NCBI GenBank assembly: GCA_902465435.1
Contig: CABQNH010000034.1
Coordinates: 1 to 19,828, forward strand
Direction of reading: 5' to 3'
Length of the DNA: 19,828 nt
Source: an uncultured Eubacteriales bacterium
Lineage (GTDB): Bacteria > Bacillota > Clostridia > Oscillospirales > Oscillospiraceae
Shown here: positions 1 to 7,218 of the stretch, piece after piece
How the letters are laid out: every line of letters starts with the position of its first letter
How positions within the stretch are numbered: position 1 is the first letter of the stretch
Translations under genes and position numbers: made by a program
Notes under the pieces: generated by a model
What the model was told of the DNA's origin: nothing
The model's input: only the letters and a program-made list of their open reading frames with translations
Database searches by the model: none

Positions 1-54
1 CCGTCGACCTCCAGCGTGACAGGCTGGCGTGCTAACCGACTGCACCACCGGGCC
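1..54 (-). tRNA. tRNA-Asp (GTC), 3' part cut by window start
   Basis: Read on the minus strand, the sequence gives a 7-base acceptor strand (GGCCCGG), a D-arm with GTGC/GCAC pairing, and an anticodon stem CCAGC/GCTGG closing a 7-base loop with anticodon GTC. It runs into the variable loop and the start of the T-arm, and the rest lies outside the window. It sits 5 bases downstream of tRNA-Val and is probably co-transcribed with it. Confidence 0.93.
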
Positions 55-59
55 AAATT

Positions 60-135
60 TGGTGGAAACGACAGGGCTCGAACCTGTGACCCCCTGCTTG
101 TAAGGCAGGTGCTCTCCCAGCTGAGCTACGCTTCC
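60..135 (-). tRNA. tRNA-Val (TAC)
   Basis: A complete 76-base cloverleaf on the minus strand. The acceptor strands GGAAGCG and CGTTTCC pair with one G-U. The anticodon stem CCTGC/GCAGG encloses loop CTTACAA with anticodon TAC. The T-arm contains GGTTCGAGCC. Discriminator A and a genomically encoded CCA are present (60-62). It is first in a tRNA pair transcribed from the promoter at 177-205. Confidence 0.96.
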
Positions 136-460
136 TTCTTGCCGCCTTTGCTTTGTTTTGTCCGGCGACGGTTGTTATTATACACACGGCCGCATCGTTT
201 GTCAAGCATAATTTTTGGATTTTCGCAGTTTTTTCCCCAAGCGGCAGCGTCCCCTCTCCCACGCAATACGCGGCGGATAGGCGTTCTGTTTCCCTTCGGG
301 CGGTGCCGCGCACTTCCGCCGCACGCCTGTCGCTGTCGCGTCGGCTTTGCAGGTTCGTATGCGCTTATCCGCTGCGCCGGGTCGGAAAGTACAGATGTAC
401 TCCCGTTTTTAAGCCGAAGTCCCGGCGCAACCGCTCCGCGTTCCGCCGCAGGAAACGCTC
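136..460. other. Gene-free stretch between hslO and the tRNAs, with nested inverted repeats
   Basis: Besides the tRNA promoter, this 325-base stretch holds two abutting inverted repeats. The first has 11-base arms at 273-283 and 362-372 (10 of 11 paired plus one G-U). The second has 9-base perfect arms TGCGCCGGG/CCCGGCGCA at 373-381 and 421-429, enclosing TCGG/CCGA and the palindrome AGTACAGATGTACT (388-401). No ORF here looks real, because the open frames are arginine-rich without a ribosome site. No clear U-tract terminator for hslO is seen. Confidence 0.6.
177..205 (-). promoter_or_regulatory. Promoter of the tRNA-Val/tRNA-Asp unit
   Basis: On the minus strand, TTGACA (200-205) and TATAAT (177-182) are separated by exactly 17 bases. 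This is a perfect match to the housekeeping sigma-70/sigma-A consensus. Transcription would start near 170, about 35 bases before the mature tRNA-Val 5' end. Such strength fits a stable-RNA operon. Confidence 0.9.
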
Positions 461-1339
461 TTAAAGATTCCCCAGGATTTCGCGAATCTGCTCCGGCGTA
501 AAGACGTAATCGGCGTCGCAGAACTGACAGCCGACATGAATGCTCTCGCCGCCCCCGGCGATCTCCTCTAATTCCTTTTTCCCAAGGCTGATCAGCGTTC
601 GCTCCACACGCTCCCGGCTGCAGTAGCACCGATAGCACACCGGCTCTTGCGGGAACAGCTCCAGCTCAAAGCCCTCCGTCACCCTTTGCAGGATCATCTC
701 AGGCGTCAGCCCGTCCTCTAAAAGCCGGGTGACTGCGCCGACCCGGCGAATATTCTCTTCCAGACGTCCGATGACCTCCTCCGGCGCACCCGGCAGGAGC
801 TGCAGCAGATAGCCGCCGGCCGCCTTCACGCTGCAATCGCGATCCACCAGAACCCCAAGCGCGCACGCGGTCGGCGTTTGCTCGCTCTGGGCAAAGTATG
901 CCGTGATGTCCTCGGCGATCTCTCCGGAAACCAGCTCCACCGAGCCGACGTATGGCTCCCGCATTTGCAGGTCGCGGATCACGGTCAGCATACCGTCCGT
1001 GCCGACCGCCGCGCCGACGTCCAGCTTCCCTGCGTATTTTTCCAGAAGTGTGATCTGCGGATTGGTTACATAGCCGCGCACATTCCCCTGACTGTCCGAA
1101 ACGGCCAGCAGCGTTCCCAGCGGGCCGCCGCCCTTCACCTGCAGCGTCAGACTGCCGTTCTCTACCTTCTGCATATTGCCCATCATGGACGTAGCCGTGA
1201 GCAGTCTGCCAAGCGCCGCCGTAGCGGTCGGCGTTGTCCCGTGGATTTCCCGTGCACGCTGCACAATGCCGGTTGAAACGATTCCAACCGCCTTCACATA
1301 GCCATCCTTCGTCATGGCTCTGACCAAATAATCGTTCAT
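461..1339 (-). CDS. hslO: Hsp33 family redox-regulated molecular chaperone
   Basis: A 292-residue protein matching the Hsp33 family over full length. Hsp33 is a cytoplasmic holdase: its zinc-bound cysteines form disulfides under oxidative stress, the C-terminal domain unfolds, and the protein then binds unfolding clients. The C-terminal zinc site is visible as C238-Y-C240 and C271-QF-C274, the usual CxC...CxxC pattern. The N-terminal part has the typical start (residues 1-30) and a GG-rich segment near residue 70. The start is supported by AAGGAG placed 5 bases before ATG. ATG overlaps the stop of the upstream methyltransferase gene by 4 bases (ATGA), so translation is probably coupled. It is last in a three-gene unit with the yerC-like gene and the methyltransferase. 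The length is normal for the family. Confidence 0.96.
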   Translation of the reverse strand: MNDYLVRAMTKDGYVKAVGIVSTGIVQRAREIHGTTPTATAALGRLLTATSMMGNMQKVENGSLTLQVKGGGPLGTLLAVSDSQGNVRGYVTNPQITLLEKYAGKLDVGAAVGTDGMLTVIRDLQMREPYVGSVELVSGEIAEDITAYFAQSEQTPTACALGVLVDRDCSVKAAGGYLLQLLPGAPEEVIGRLEENIRRVGAVTRLLEDGLTPEMILQRVTEGFELELFPQEPVCYRCYCSRERVERTLISLGKKELEEIAGGGESIHVGCQFCDADYVFTPEQIREILGNL

Positions 1340-2103
1340 TTCTGCTCCTTCCCATCCGCTTCCGGCTTTACGGCAAAGAAATAAATTCGCTGCTCCTGCT
1401 CCGTCGGCGCGGTATGGCGCAAATCGCCGTACTGCTCGATCTCCGCGAAGCCCGCCTGCGAGAGATAGCGCGCGAGCTGCTCCGGCGCATAGGCATACTC
1501 GCAGTGCTCCTCAAAGCTTCTGCGCCACATCGCCCCCTGCCGCTGAAACAGATCCATCCCATAGCGCAAAAGGTTCTCTCTTTCGGAATAATCGGCACGC
1601 CAAACGCAGTAGGCATCCTGCGTCTCGTCCAAAAACACCTGACCGTCGAGTGCCTTCAGCTTGCACGGCGTATTGATATCAAAGAAAAAGACGCCGCCCG
1701 GAACCAGCGCGTCGTACACACGGGAAATCGTCTTCTCGCAGTCTTCCGGCTTTGTCAAATAGTTCAGACTGTCCAGACAGCACAGCACGCAATCCACCGG
1801 CTGCGGAAGCCGCAGCCGCTGCATGGCCTGCCGGACAAAATACGGTGCATTCTCCTGCAGCTCCATTGCCTTTCCCGCCGCGACAGTCAGCATCTGCTCA
1901 GAATAATCCACGCCGAGCACCGAATAGCCCTCTTGCGCAAGCAGGAGGGACAAGGAGCCCGTCCCACAGGCAAGATCCAACACCGTGTGCGGCGTCTTTC
2001 CGTGACGCTGCAGCAGCGAATGCCAGAATCTCAGAATTCTTTCATAAGGAATGTCGCGCGTTAGCCCGTCGTAGGACGCGGCAAGCGCCTCATATGCACT
2101 CAT
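1336..2103 (-). CDS. Class I SAM-dependent methyltransferase (YqeM-like)
   Basis: A 255-residue protein with a Rossmann-type methyltransferase fold. Motif I, VLDLACGTG, lies at residues 41-49 and would bind S-adenosylmethionine. An acidic residue follows at the end of strand 2 (LGVDYSEQML), a motif resembling CVLCCLDSLNYL serves as strand 4, and LVPGGVFFFD is the post-motif. The whole-length style resembles Bacillus YqeM and related small-molecule or tRNA methyltransferases, but the substrate cannot be read from the sequence. It overlaps the upstream yerC-like gene and downstream hslO by 4 bases at each end, so the three genes form one translationally coupled unit. No signal peptide or membrane segment is visible. 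Confidence 0.88.
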   Translation of the reverse strand: MSAYEALAASYDGLTRDIPYERILRFWHSLLQRHGKTPHTVLDLACGTGSLSLLLAQEGYSVLGVDYSEQMLTVAAGKAMELQENAPYFVRQAMQRLRLPQPVDCVLCCLDSLNYLTKPEDCEKTISRVYDALVPGGVFFFDINTPCKLKALDGQVFLDETQDAYCVWRADYSERENLLRYGMDLFQRQGAMWRRSFEEHCEYAYAPEQLARYLSQAGFAEIEQYGDLRHTAPTEQEQRIYFFAVKPEADGKEQK

Positions 2104-2402
2104 GGCTTCTCCTTATCCAAGCGGGCAAATACCGTGCGGTACGCGCCCGTCGTGTATTCATTCAGACAGCGGCTGACACGGCTGATGGTCGCGCTGCTCG
2201 CGCCGGTCTTTTCCAGAATATCCTGATAAATCTTCCCCTCCGACAGCAGGCGGGCAACCTCATAGCGCTGCTCGATGGCCCGCCGCTCCGCGACCGTGCA
2301 GAGATCCTGAAAGAACGCATGACATTCCTCCGGCGTTTTCAGCGTCAAAAGCGCGCGGTACAGCTCATGGTCGGGGTTGGAGCATTTATTTTTATAGTTC
2401 AT
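2100..2402 (-). CDS. yerC: TrpR-like transcriptional regulator, YerC/YecD family
   Basis: A 100-residue protein of the TrpR-related YerC/YecD family. The visible signatures are the helical N-terminal half (LYRALLTLKTPEE, FFQDLCT) and a helix-turn-helix around residues 58-80 (IYQDILEKTGASSATISRVS). The family is thought to bind DNA, but its ligand and targets are not established. AAAGGAGG stands shortly before the ATG, so the start is well supported. It is the first gene of the unit leading to the methyltransferase and hslO, which may make it the local regulator (inference). It has its own promoter candidate between the ftsZ terminator and the start codon. Confidence 0.93.
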   Translation of the reverse strand: MNYKNKCSNPDHELYRALLTLKTPEECHAFFQDLCTVAERRAIEQRYEVARLLSEGKIYQDILEKTGASSATISRVSRCLNEYTTGAYRTVFARLDKEKP

Positions 2403-2420
2403 GCAATCGCCTCCTTTGGG

Positions 2421-2449
2421 ATTTTAACACACTGCTTGCCAAAAGTAAA
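2421..2449 (-). promoter_or_regulatory. Candidate promoter of the yerC-methyltransferase-hslO unit
   Basis: On the minus strand, TTTACT (2444-2449) and TAAAAT (2421-2426) are 17 bases apart, just after the ftsZ terminator. The -10 is only about 19 bases before the start codon, so the leader would be very short with the ribosome site near its 5' end. That makes the call moderate. Confidence 0.45.
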
Positions 2450-2484
2450 GTCAGTTTTTGCGGCACAATGTCGGATTATCATAC

Positions 2485-2521
2485 AAAAAGGTTGCCCCGC
2501 ATTTTCTGCGGGGCAACCTTT
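2485..2521 (-). terminator. Rho-independent terminator of the dcw operon after ftsZ
   Basis: A perfect 13-bp stem (arms 2488-2500 and 2508-2520) with a 7-base loop is followed on the minus strand by a run of five T (2485-2489). It begins 17 bases after the ftsZ stop codon. The T-run is on the minus-strand side only, so it acts leftwards. Confidence 0.95.
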
Positions 2522-2538
2522 AGCAACGATTTAACGAA

Positions 2539-3621
2539 TTATTTCTTGTTGAAAATCTTGAAAATCTCGTCGATATCATCGACATCATCCGCAGGAGCCG
2601 ACGCAGCGGTCTGCTTTGCGGGCTGGGAAGCAATCGAGGAGAAAGCGCCCTTCTTCGGCTCAGGCTTCTTCTCATCGAAGCCAGTGGCAATGACGGTCAC
2701 GCGCATCTGATCCTCGAACTCCTCCGAGAAGGTCGCGCCAAAGATAATATTGGCTTCGGGATTTGCCGCTTCCATGACAATATTTGCAGCCGTCTCAACG
2801 TCATCCAGACCGAGGTCGGCAGAGCCGGTCACGTTAATCAGGACGCCCGTCGCACCGTTAATGGAGGTTTCCAGCAGCGGGCTGGCCACTGCGGCCATTG
2901 CCGCTTGCTCTGCCTTTTCGCGGCCGGATGCGATGCCGACGCCCATATGCGCACGACCCGCATTCTTCATGATGGAGGAAACGTCCGCAAAGTCCAGATT
3001 GATAATCACGCGGTCGGAGTAGCCCACCAATTCGGAAATCGAGGTCACAGCCTGCTTGAGCACGTCGTCGGCAATGCCGAACGCGTTGGCAAAGGTGATC
3101 TTCTGATCGGTGACATATTTCAGGCGATCATTCGGAATGATGATCAGGGAATCGACCTTATCCGACAGCGCCGCAATACCGGCCTCCGCCTGCTTCATGC
3201 GATTTGCGCCCTCAAAGCGGAAGGGCTTCGTCACAACGCCGACCGTGAGAATACCCGCCTCATGGGCAAGATCGGCAATGATCGGCGCAGCGCCCGTACC
3301 GGTACCGCCGCCCATACCTGCGGTAATAAAGACCATATCCGCACCCTCGAGTGCCTTTGCGATCGCCGCACGGCTTTCCTCTGCGGATTTCTTGCCGGTC
3401 TCGGGCTTGGAGCCTGCGCCCATGCCGCCCGTCAGCTTTTCACCGATCTGGAGCTTATGCTCGCATTTTGACTTGTTCAGATCCTGCTTATCGGTATTGA
3501 CAACGATGAATTCCACGCCGCCGATGCCGCTGGAGATCATGCGGTTGACAACGTTATTGCCGGCGCCGCCGACGCCGATTACCTTAATATTCACTACTTT
3601 ATCTGCGTAAACTTCGGACAT
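2539..3621 (-). CDS. ftsZ: Cell division protein FtsZ
   Basis: The tubulin-like GTPase that polymerises into the Z-ring at mid-cell. The nucleotide-binding start (IGVGGAGNNVVNRM) is followed by the tubulin signature GGGTGTG (about residues 104-110) and the T7-loop region around NLDFADV. The protein is 360 residues from the chosen start. Two in-frame ATGs are possible: AGGAGG (3630-3635) lies only 2 bases from the one at 3627 but 8 bases from the one at 3621, so 3621 is preferred. The C-terminal linker is short and alanine-rich. The final conserved peptide is unusual, ending DEIFKIFNKK with no proline where many FtsZ proteins have an IPxFL-type peptide. This last dcw gene has its own promoter at 3701-3729 and a strong terminator behind it. 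Confidence 0.98.
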   Translation of the reverse strand: MSEVYADKVVNIKVIGVGGAGNNVVNRMISSGIGGVEFIVVNTDKQDLNKSKCEHKLQIGEKLTGGMGAGSKPETGKKSAEESRAAIAKALEGADMVFITAGMGGGTGTGAAPIIADLAHEAGILTVGVVTKPFRFEGANRMKQAEAGIAALSDKVDSLIIIPNDRLKYVTDQKITFANAFGIADDVLKQAVTSISELVGYSDRVIINLDFADVSSIMKNAGRAHMGVGIASGREKAEQAAMAAVASPLLETSINGATGVLINVTGSADLGLDDVETAANIVMEAANPEANIIFGATFSEEFEDQMRVTVIATGFDEKKPEPKKGAFSSIASQPAKQTAASAPADDVDDIDEIFKIFNKK

Positions 3622-3700
3622 ATTCATTTCCTCCTATGTATATTCACTTATGTACGGATTCATATTCATAGCGCCTTCGCGCAGTTATTTATACGATTCT

Positions 3701-3729
3701 ATTCTATCGTGAAAATGGCTCAAGGTCAA
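3701..3729 (-). promoter_or_regulatory. ftsZ promoter
   Basis: On the minus strand, TTGACC (3724-3729) and TAGAAT (3701-3706) have a 17-base spacer. A second overlapping TAGAAT-like hexamer lies at 3696-3701. It sits in the 141-base gap between ftsQ and ftsZ and leaves a leader of about 75 bases. It would let ftsZ be expressed above the upstream operon level. Confidence 0.82.
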
Positions 3730-3762
3730 TAGAGAATCTGATTTTTTTGACAAACTTTCGGA

Positions 3763-4737
3763 CTATTTTTCTTGGCTTTCCTTGAAGTAAACCTTATTAT
3801 CCATTGCACCCGATACATCGATCACGCCCTTTTGATAGCTCTCCAGCTTAGACAGCACCACATCGACGCAGGCAAGCTTGTAATCCAGATTCTCCATATT
3901 GCCCAAAACGATCTCGTAGCGATCCTCATACTGCAGGCGAATATCGTAGGACGACGCAATTGTGACACTTCGGATCTTTTCCGCGAAATCCGAGGTCTCC
4001 AGCAGCCGCAGCAGTTCCGTTGTCGCCGTGTGCTGATCCGTGGCCGCAAGCGCATCGCCGTCGGTCTTGATTACGAACGCCGCGCCGACCTTCGGCTCCT
4101 GGATCGTAAAGCCCTGAACCGCCAGATGCGTCGCCGCCGTCTTTGCATCGGTCGGCTCTAACAGCTTCCCGGCCGCCGTCATCAGCCAGGGCGTGCCGTC
4201 CTCCGCCCAAATCGCGTAGGACACGTCAAATTCCGAAATGCGGATCACCAGCGTATCCGGGAGCCTTCTCGTGATGCGCACCTCGGAAACATAGGGCAGC
4301 GCCGCTTTGATATGCGCCGCCGTAACCGCCTTATTCTGCGTCAGAAGATTATCGCCCGGCTCCACACCGGCCGCCGCAATGATCTCCTCCGCGCTATAGT
4401 ATGTGTTTCCTTCCACCTGAATATCTCTGACTTTGAAAAAAATCACAAAAATCAGCAGAACCGCCGCCGCAATCGCCGCCGTTGCCAGCAGCTTCGTCCA
4501 GAAGCCCTGATTCAGGATCGGTCGTCTGACGCGGCGCTTTCGCCTCGCGGCAGGGTGCGCGGCCTGCCCTCTGGATGCGGCGGTGCTTTTTCGCCTTTCC
4601 GGACGCGCAGCCGCCTGCTTATTTCGTTTGGTCGGCTCCGCACGCCGCACGCGGTCTGTGCCTGCGCTCCGCCGTGCGGACTCCCGCGCGGCTGCCGGGC
4701 GCCGCGTCGGCCCCGCATTCCTTTCTTCGCGTTTCAT
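3763..4737 (-). CDS. ftsQ: Cell division protein FtsQ/DivIB
   Basis: A 324-residue bitopic membrane protein of the divisome, which with FtsL-type partners regulates septal peptidoglycan synthesis. The order is a long cytoplasmic tail (1-80), one membrane segment at about 81-101, then a POTRA-type domain starting FKVRDIQVEGN (101-111) and a beta-rich extracellular domain. The membrane topology follows the positive-inside rule. The tail is unusually long and basic, with 26 Lys/Arg among the first 72 residues. The start is supported by GGAGG 6 bases before ATG. It follows murA by 21 bases and precedes the separate ftsZ promoter. Identity rests on POTRA, topology and position between murA and ftsZ, because the family is poorly conserved in sequence. 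Confidence 0.9.
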   Translation of the reverse strand: MKREERNAGPTRRPAAARESARRSAGTDRVRRAEPTKRNKQAAARPERRKSTAASRGQAAHPAARRKRRVRRPILNQGFWTKLLATAAIAAAVLLIFVIFFKVRDIQVEGNTYYSAEEIIAAAGVEPGDNLLTQNKAVTAAHIKAALPYVSEVRITRRLPDTLVIRISEFDVSYAIWAEDGTPWLMTAAGKLLEPTDAKTAATHLAVQGFTIQEPKVGAAFVIKTDGDALAATDQHTATTELLRLLETSDFAEKIRSVTIASSYDIRLQYEDRYEIVLGNMENLDYKLACVDVVLSKLESYQKGVIDVSGAMDNKVYFKESQEK

Positions 4738-4758
4738 AGCGATCCTCCGTTACTGGAA

Positions 4759-6021
4759 TCATTCGTAATTTGGATCCTCCACTCTCCGGATCCTCGCGCC
4801 CACTGCGCGCAGCTTCTCGGCAAATGCCGAATAGCCCCGGTCAAGATAGGCAAGCCCGCCGATTCGGCTCTCGCCCTGCGCGGCTAACGCCGCAACCGCC
4901 AGCGCCGCAGTTGCCCGCAGATCCGTGCCGGACACGGAAGCCGCGTGCAGCGTTTCCACGCCGGTCACAACGGCGACCTTTCTGCCGCAGGAAATTTTCG
5001 CTCCCATCTCTCGCAGCGACTGCGCATGGCGAAAGCGGCTGGCAAAAATATTTTCTTCAAAAACCGTCGTTCCCGCCGCCGTCGCCATAGCCGCCATCAT
5101 AGGCGGCTGTGCATCCGTCGGAAAGCCCGGATACGGTGCGGTTCGCACCGGCGGGATTGCCCGCAGGCGGTCGCATCGGATCCGGATTTCCTGCTCCGAC
5201 TCGCTAAGCTCGCAGCCCGCCTGGCGGAACGCCTGTGTAACCGCCGTCAGATGTGCGGGCTGAACACCCGAAAGCGTCAGGCTTCCGCGCGTTGCGGCCG
5301 CGGCGGCAAGATAGGTCGCCGCCTCCATGCGATCCGGGCAAACGCGCTTCTGCGCGCCGTGCAGCTCGCCGCCCGTAACCTCGATCACGCTGCTGCCCGC
5401 CCCGCGAACCCGCGCACCGCAGGCGCGCAGAAAGGCCGCAAGCTCTACGATCTCCGGCTCACGCGCCGCGTTGCAGAGCGTGACCGTGCCGTCCGCACCG
5501 GTTGCAGCAAGCAGCACATTCTCCGTCGCGCCGACACTCGGAAAGGGCAGCGTCACGGTACAGGCGTGCAGCCTTGCCGCACGGCATACAATGCGCTCCT
5601 GTGTCACACTGCATTCCGCGCCCATCTGCCGGAGCGCCTGCAAATGCAGATTGATGGGACGCTCGCCCAGGACACAGCCGCCGGGATAGGACAACTCCGC
5701 TCTGCCGCAGCGCGCCAGCATGGCGCCGAGAAATAAGATGGACGAGCGCATGGTTTGCATCTGCGCGCTTGGGATGCAGTCATCCAGCTCCGACGTTGCG
5801 TCCACGAGGATCGTCCCGCCCCGTGTCCGTACCTGTGCGCCGAGTCCGCGCAAAATTGCGCACGCGGCTGTGACATCTGCGATCTGCGGACAGTTTGTAA
5901 GCACGCTCTGCCCGTGCGGCAGCATCGCCGCCGCCAAGATCGGCAGCACGGCGTTCTTGGCGCCGTGGATCCGAACCGTCCCGCAGAGCGGCACGCCGCC
6001 CTGTATCAAAAGCTTCGCCAT
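4759..6021 (-). CDS. murA: UDP-N-acetylglucosamine 1-carboxyvinyltransferase
   Basis: MurA transfers enolpyruvate from PEP to UDP-GlcNAc, the first committed step of peptidoglycan precursor synthesis in the cytoplasm. At 420 residues it has normal length. The substrate-binding K22-N23 pair lies in HGAKNAVLPIL. The catalytic loop is YPGGC-VLGERPINLH, with the catalytic, fosfomycin-reactive Cys116 and Arg121. FPTDAQPPM is the later conserved segment. An in-frame ATG exists upstream at 6060, but GGAGG sits 7 bases before the ATG at 6021 and the family start (MAKLLIQGG) fits there. It lies between murG and ftsQ. The cluster has no murB, so the next enzyme must be encoded elsewhere. Confidence 0.97.
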   Translation of the reverse strand: MAKLLIQGGVPLCGTVRIHGAKNAVLPILAAAMLPHGQSVLTNCPQIADVTAACAILRGLGAQVRTRGGTILVDATSELDDCIPSAQMQTMRSSILFLGAMLARCGRAELSYPGGCVLGERPINLHLQALRQMGAECSVTQERIVCRAARLHACTVTLPFPSVGATENVLLAATGADGTVTLCNAAREPEIVELAAFLRACGARVRGAGSSVIEVTGGELHGAQKRVCPDRMEAATYLAAAAATRGSLTLSGVQPAHLTAVTQAFRQAGCELSESEQEIRIRCDRLRAIPPVRTAPYPGFPTDAQPPMMAAMATAAGTTVFEENIFASRFRHAQSLREMGAKISCGRKVAVVTGVETLHAASVSGTDLRATAALAVAALAAQGESRIGGLAYLDRGYSAFAEKLRAVGARIRRVEDPNYE

Positions 6022-6078
6022 ACTCCGTCCTCCGCATACTATAAGGATCATTTTCCCCATACTATGCTTCGGCGCGTT

Positions 6079-7203
6079 TCAGCGTTCGCCTGCCAGCTCC
6101 AAAAGAATCCCGTAAATTCGCTCCGCAGAATCCAGAACCGCCAGCTCCCGCAGTGCCCTGCGCATACTATCGCAGCGCGCAGGCTCCTGCAAAAGCTTGG
6201 TCACCTCGTCGTACAGCCGCGCCCCGTCGCACTCGTTTTCACGCAGGACAAGCGCTGCGCCGCGATTTTCCAGAATTCTTGCGTTTTTCTCCTGATGGTT
6301 GCCCGTCACATTGGGAGACGGGATAATGATGCTCGGCGTTCCGGATGCAGCGATCTCGTTGAGTGTCGAGGCGCCCGCCCGACTCAAAAAAACGTCCGCC
6401 GCCGCCATATACTTCGGCATATCGTAAAGATACGGCCGCATGTCGATGCTCTTGTGGGCAGAGAGATCCACGCCAAGCTCTTTCACATAGTCCGGCATCC
6501 AGCGCCAGCCGTAGGTGCCGGTCGCATGGATATGCTGGAACGGTTCGTCCTTTGCCTCCAGCTTCATGAATTGGGCGATTTTCTTGTTCATCTCCCGCGC
6601 GCCGAGACTGCCCCAGGCAGAAACGACGACCGGCCGATCGTCCAGCCCCAGCGCCTTGCGCGCCTCCTGCCGATCGGTGTAGATGAACTCGCTGCGCACC
6701 GGCATACCGACCGCAACGACACGCTCCGGATGCTTGTAGCCCTCCCGGCATTCCGGGAAGGAAACCAGAATTCTGTCTACCTTATCCGCCACCATGCGCG
6801 TGGCAAGACCGGGCACGGCGTTCGATTCATGCACCGCCGTTTTGATTCCGCGGCGCGCGCCCTGCCGCAGCATAGGGAAGCTCGCATAGCCGCCGGTCCC
6901 CAGAATCACATCCGGCTGAAAGGTTCCTATCAGCTCATCCGCGCGCTTTAACGCGCTGCGCATGCTTCCCAGCGCCGCCGCGTTGTGCCGCAGTGCGGAA
7001 AGGCTGAGCTTTCTCTGAAAGTTCGAAATATGTACCGTTTCCAAGCGAAAGCCCTCGCGGGGCACCAGCTCTGTTTCCATCCCGTCGTCCGCGCCGACGA
7101 AAAGGATCTGCGCGTTCGGCCGCCGCTCCTGAAGCAGCTTTGCTACCGCGAGCGCCGGATTGATATGGCCGCCGGTTCCGCCGCAGGTGAATATAACTCG
7201 CAA
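6079..7203 (-). CDS. murG: UDP-GlcNAc:undecaprenyl-PP-MurNAc-pentapeptide GlcNAc transferase
   Basis: MurG adds GlcNAc to lipid I to make lipid II on the inner face of the membrane. It has 374 residues and a GT-B fold. The N-terminal glycine loop GGTGGHINPA is at 8-17, HESNAVPG and GSLGARE-type segments follow, and the C-terminal donor site SRAGASTLNEIAASGTPSIIIP is visible as a family hallmark. The start codon is TTG (7203-7201). No ATG fits, and GGAGG lies 7 bases before the TTG, with the family start directly following. It is 15 bases after ftsW and 57 bases before murA, consistent with one transcript. Confidence 0.97.
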   Translation of the reverse strand: MRVIFTCGGTGGHINPALAVAKLLQERRPNAQILFVGADDGMETELVPREGFRLETVHISNFQRKLSLSALRHNAAALGSMRSALKRADELIGTFQPDVILGTGGYASFPMLRQGARRGIKTAVHESNAVPGLATRMVADKVDRILVSFPECREGYKHPERVVAVGMPVRSEFIYTDRQEARKALGLDDRPVVVSAWGSLGAREMNKKIAQFMKLEAKDEPFQHIHATGTYGWRWMPDYVKELGVDLSAHKSIDMRPYLYDMPKYMAAADVFLSRAGASTLNEIAASGTPSIIIPSPNVTGNHQEKNARILENRGAALVLRENECDGARLYDEVTKLLQEPARCDSMRRALRELAVLDSAERIYGILLELAGER

Positions 7204-7218
7204 CGCGGCACCTCCTTG

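Noticed and set aside
6022..6060. Upstream ATG for murA at 6060
   Set aside because: There is no ribosome site of good spacing. GGAGG before the ATG at 6021 and the MurA family start favour the shorter protein.
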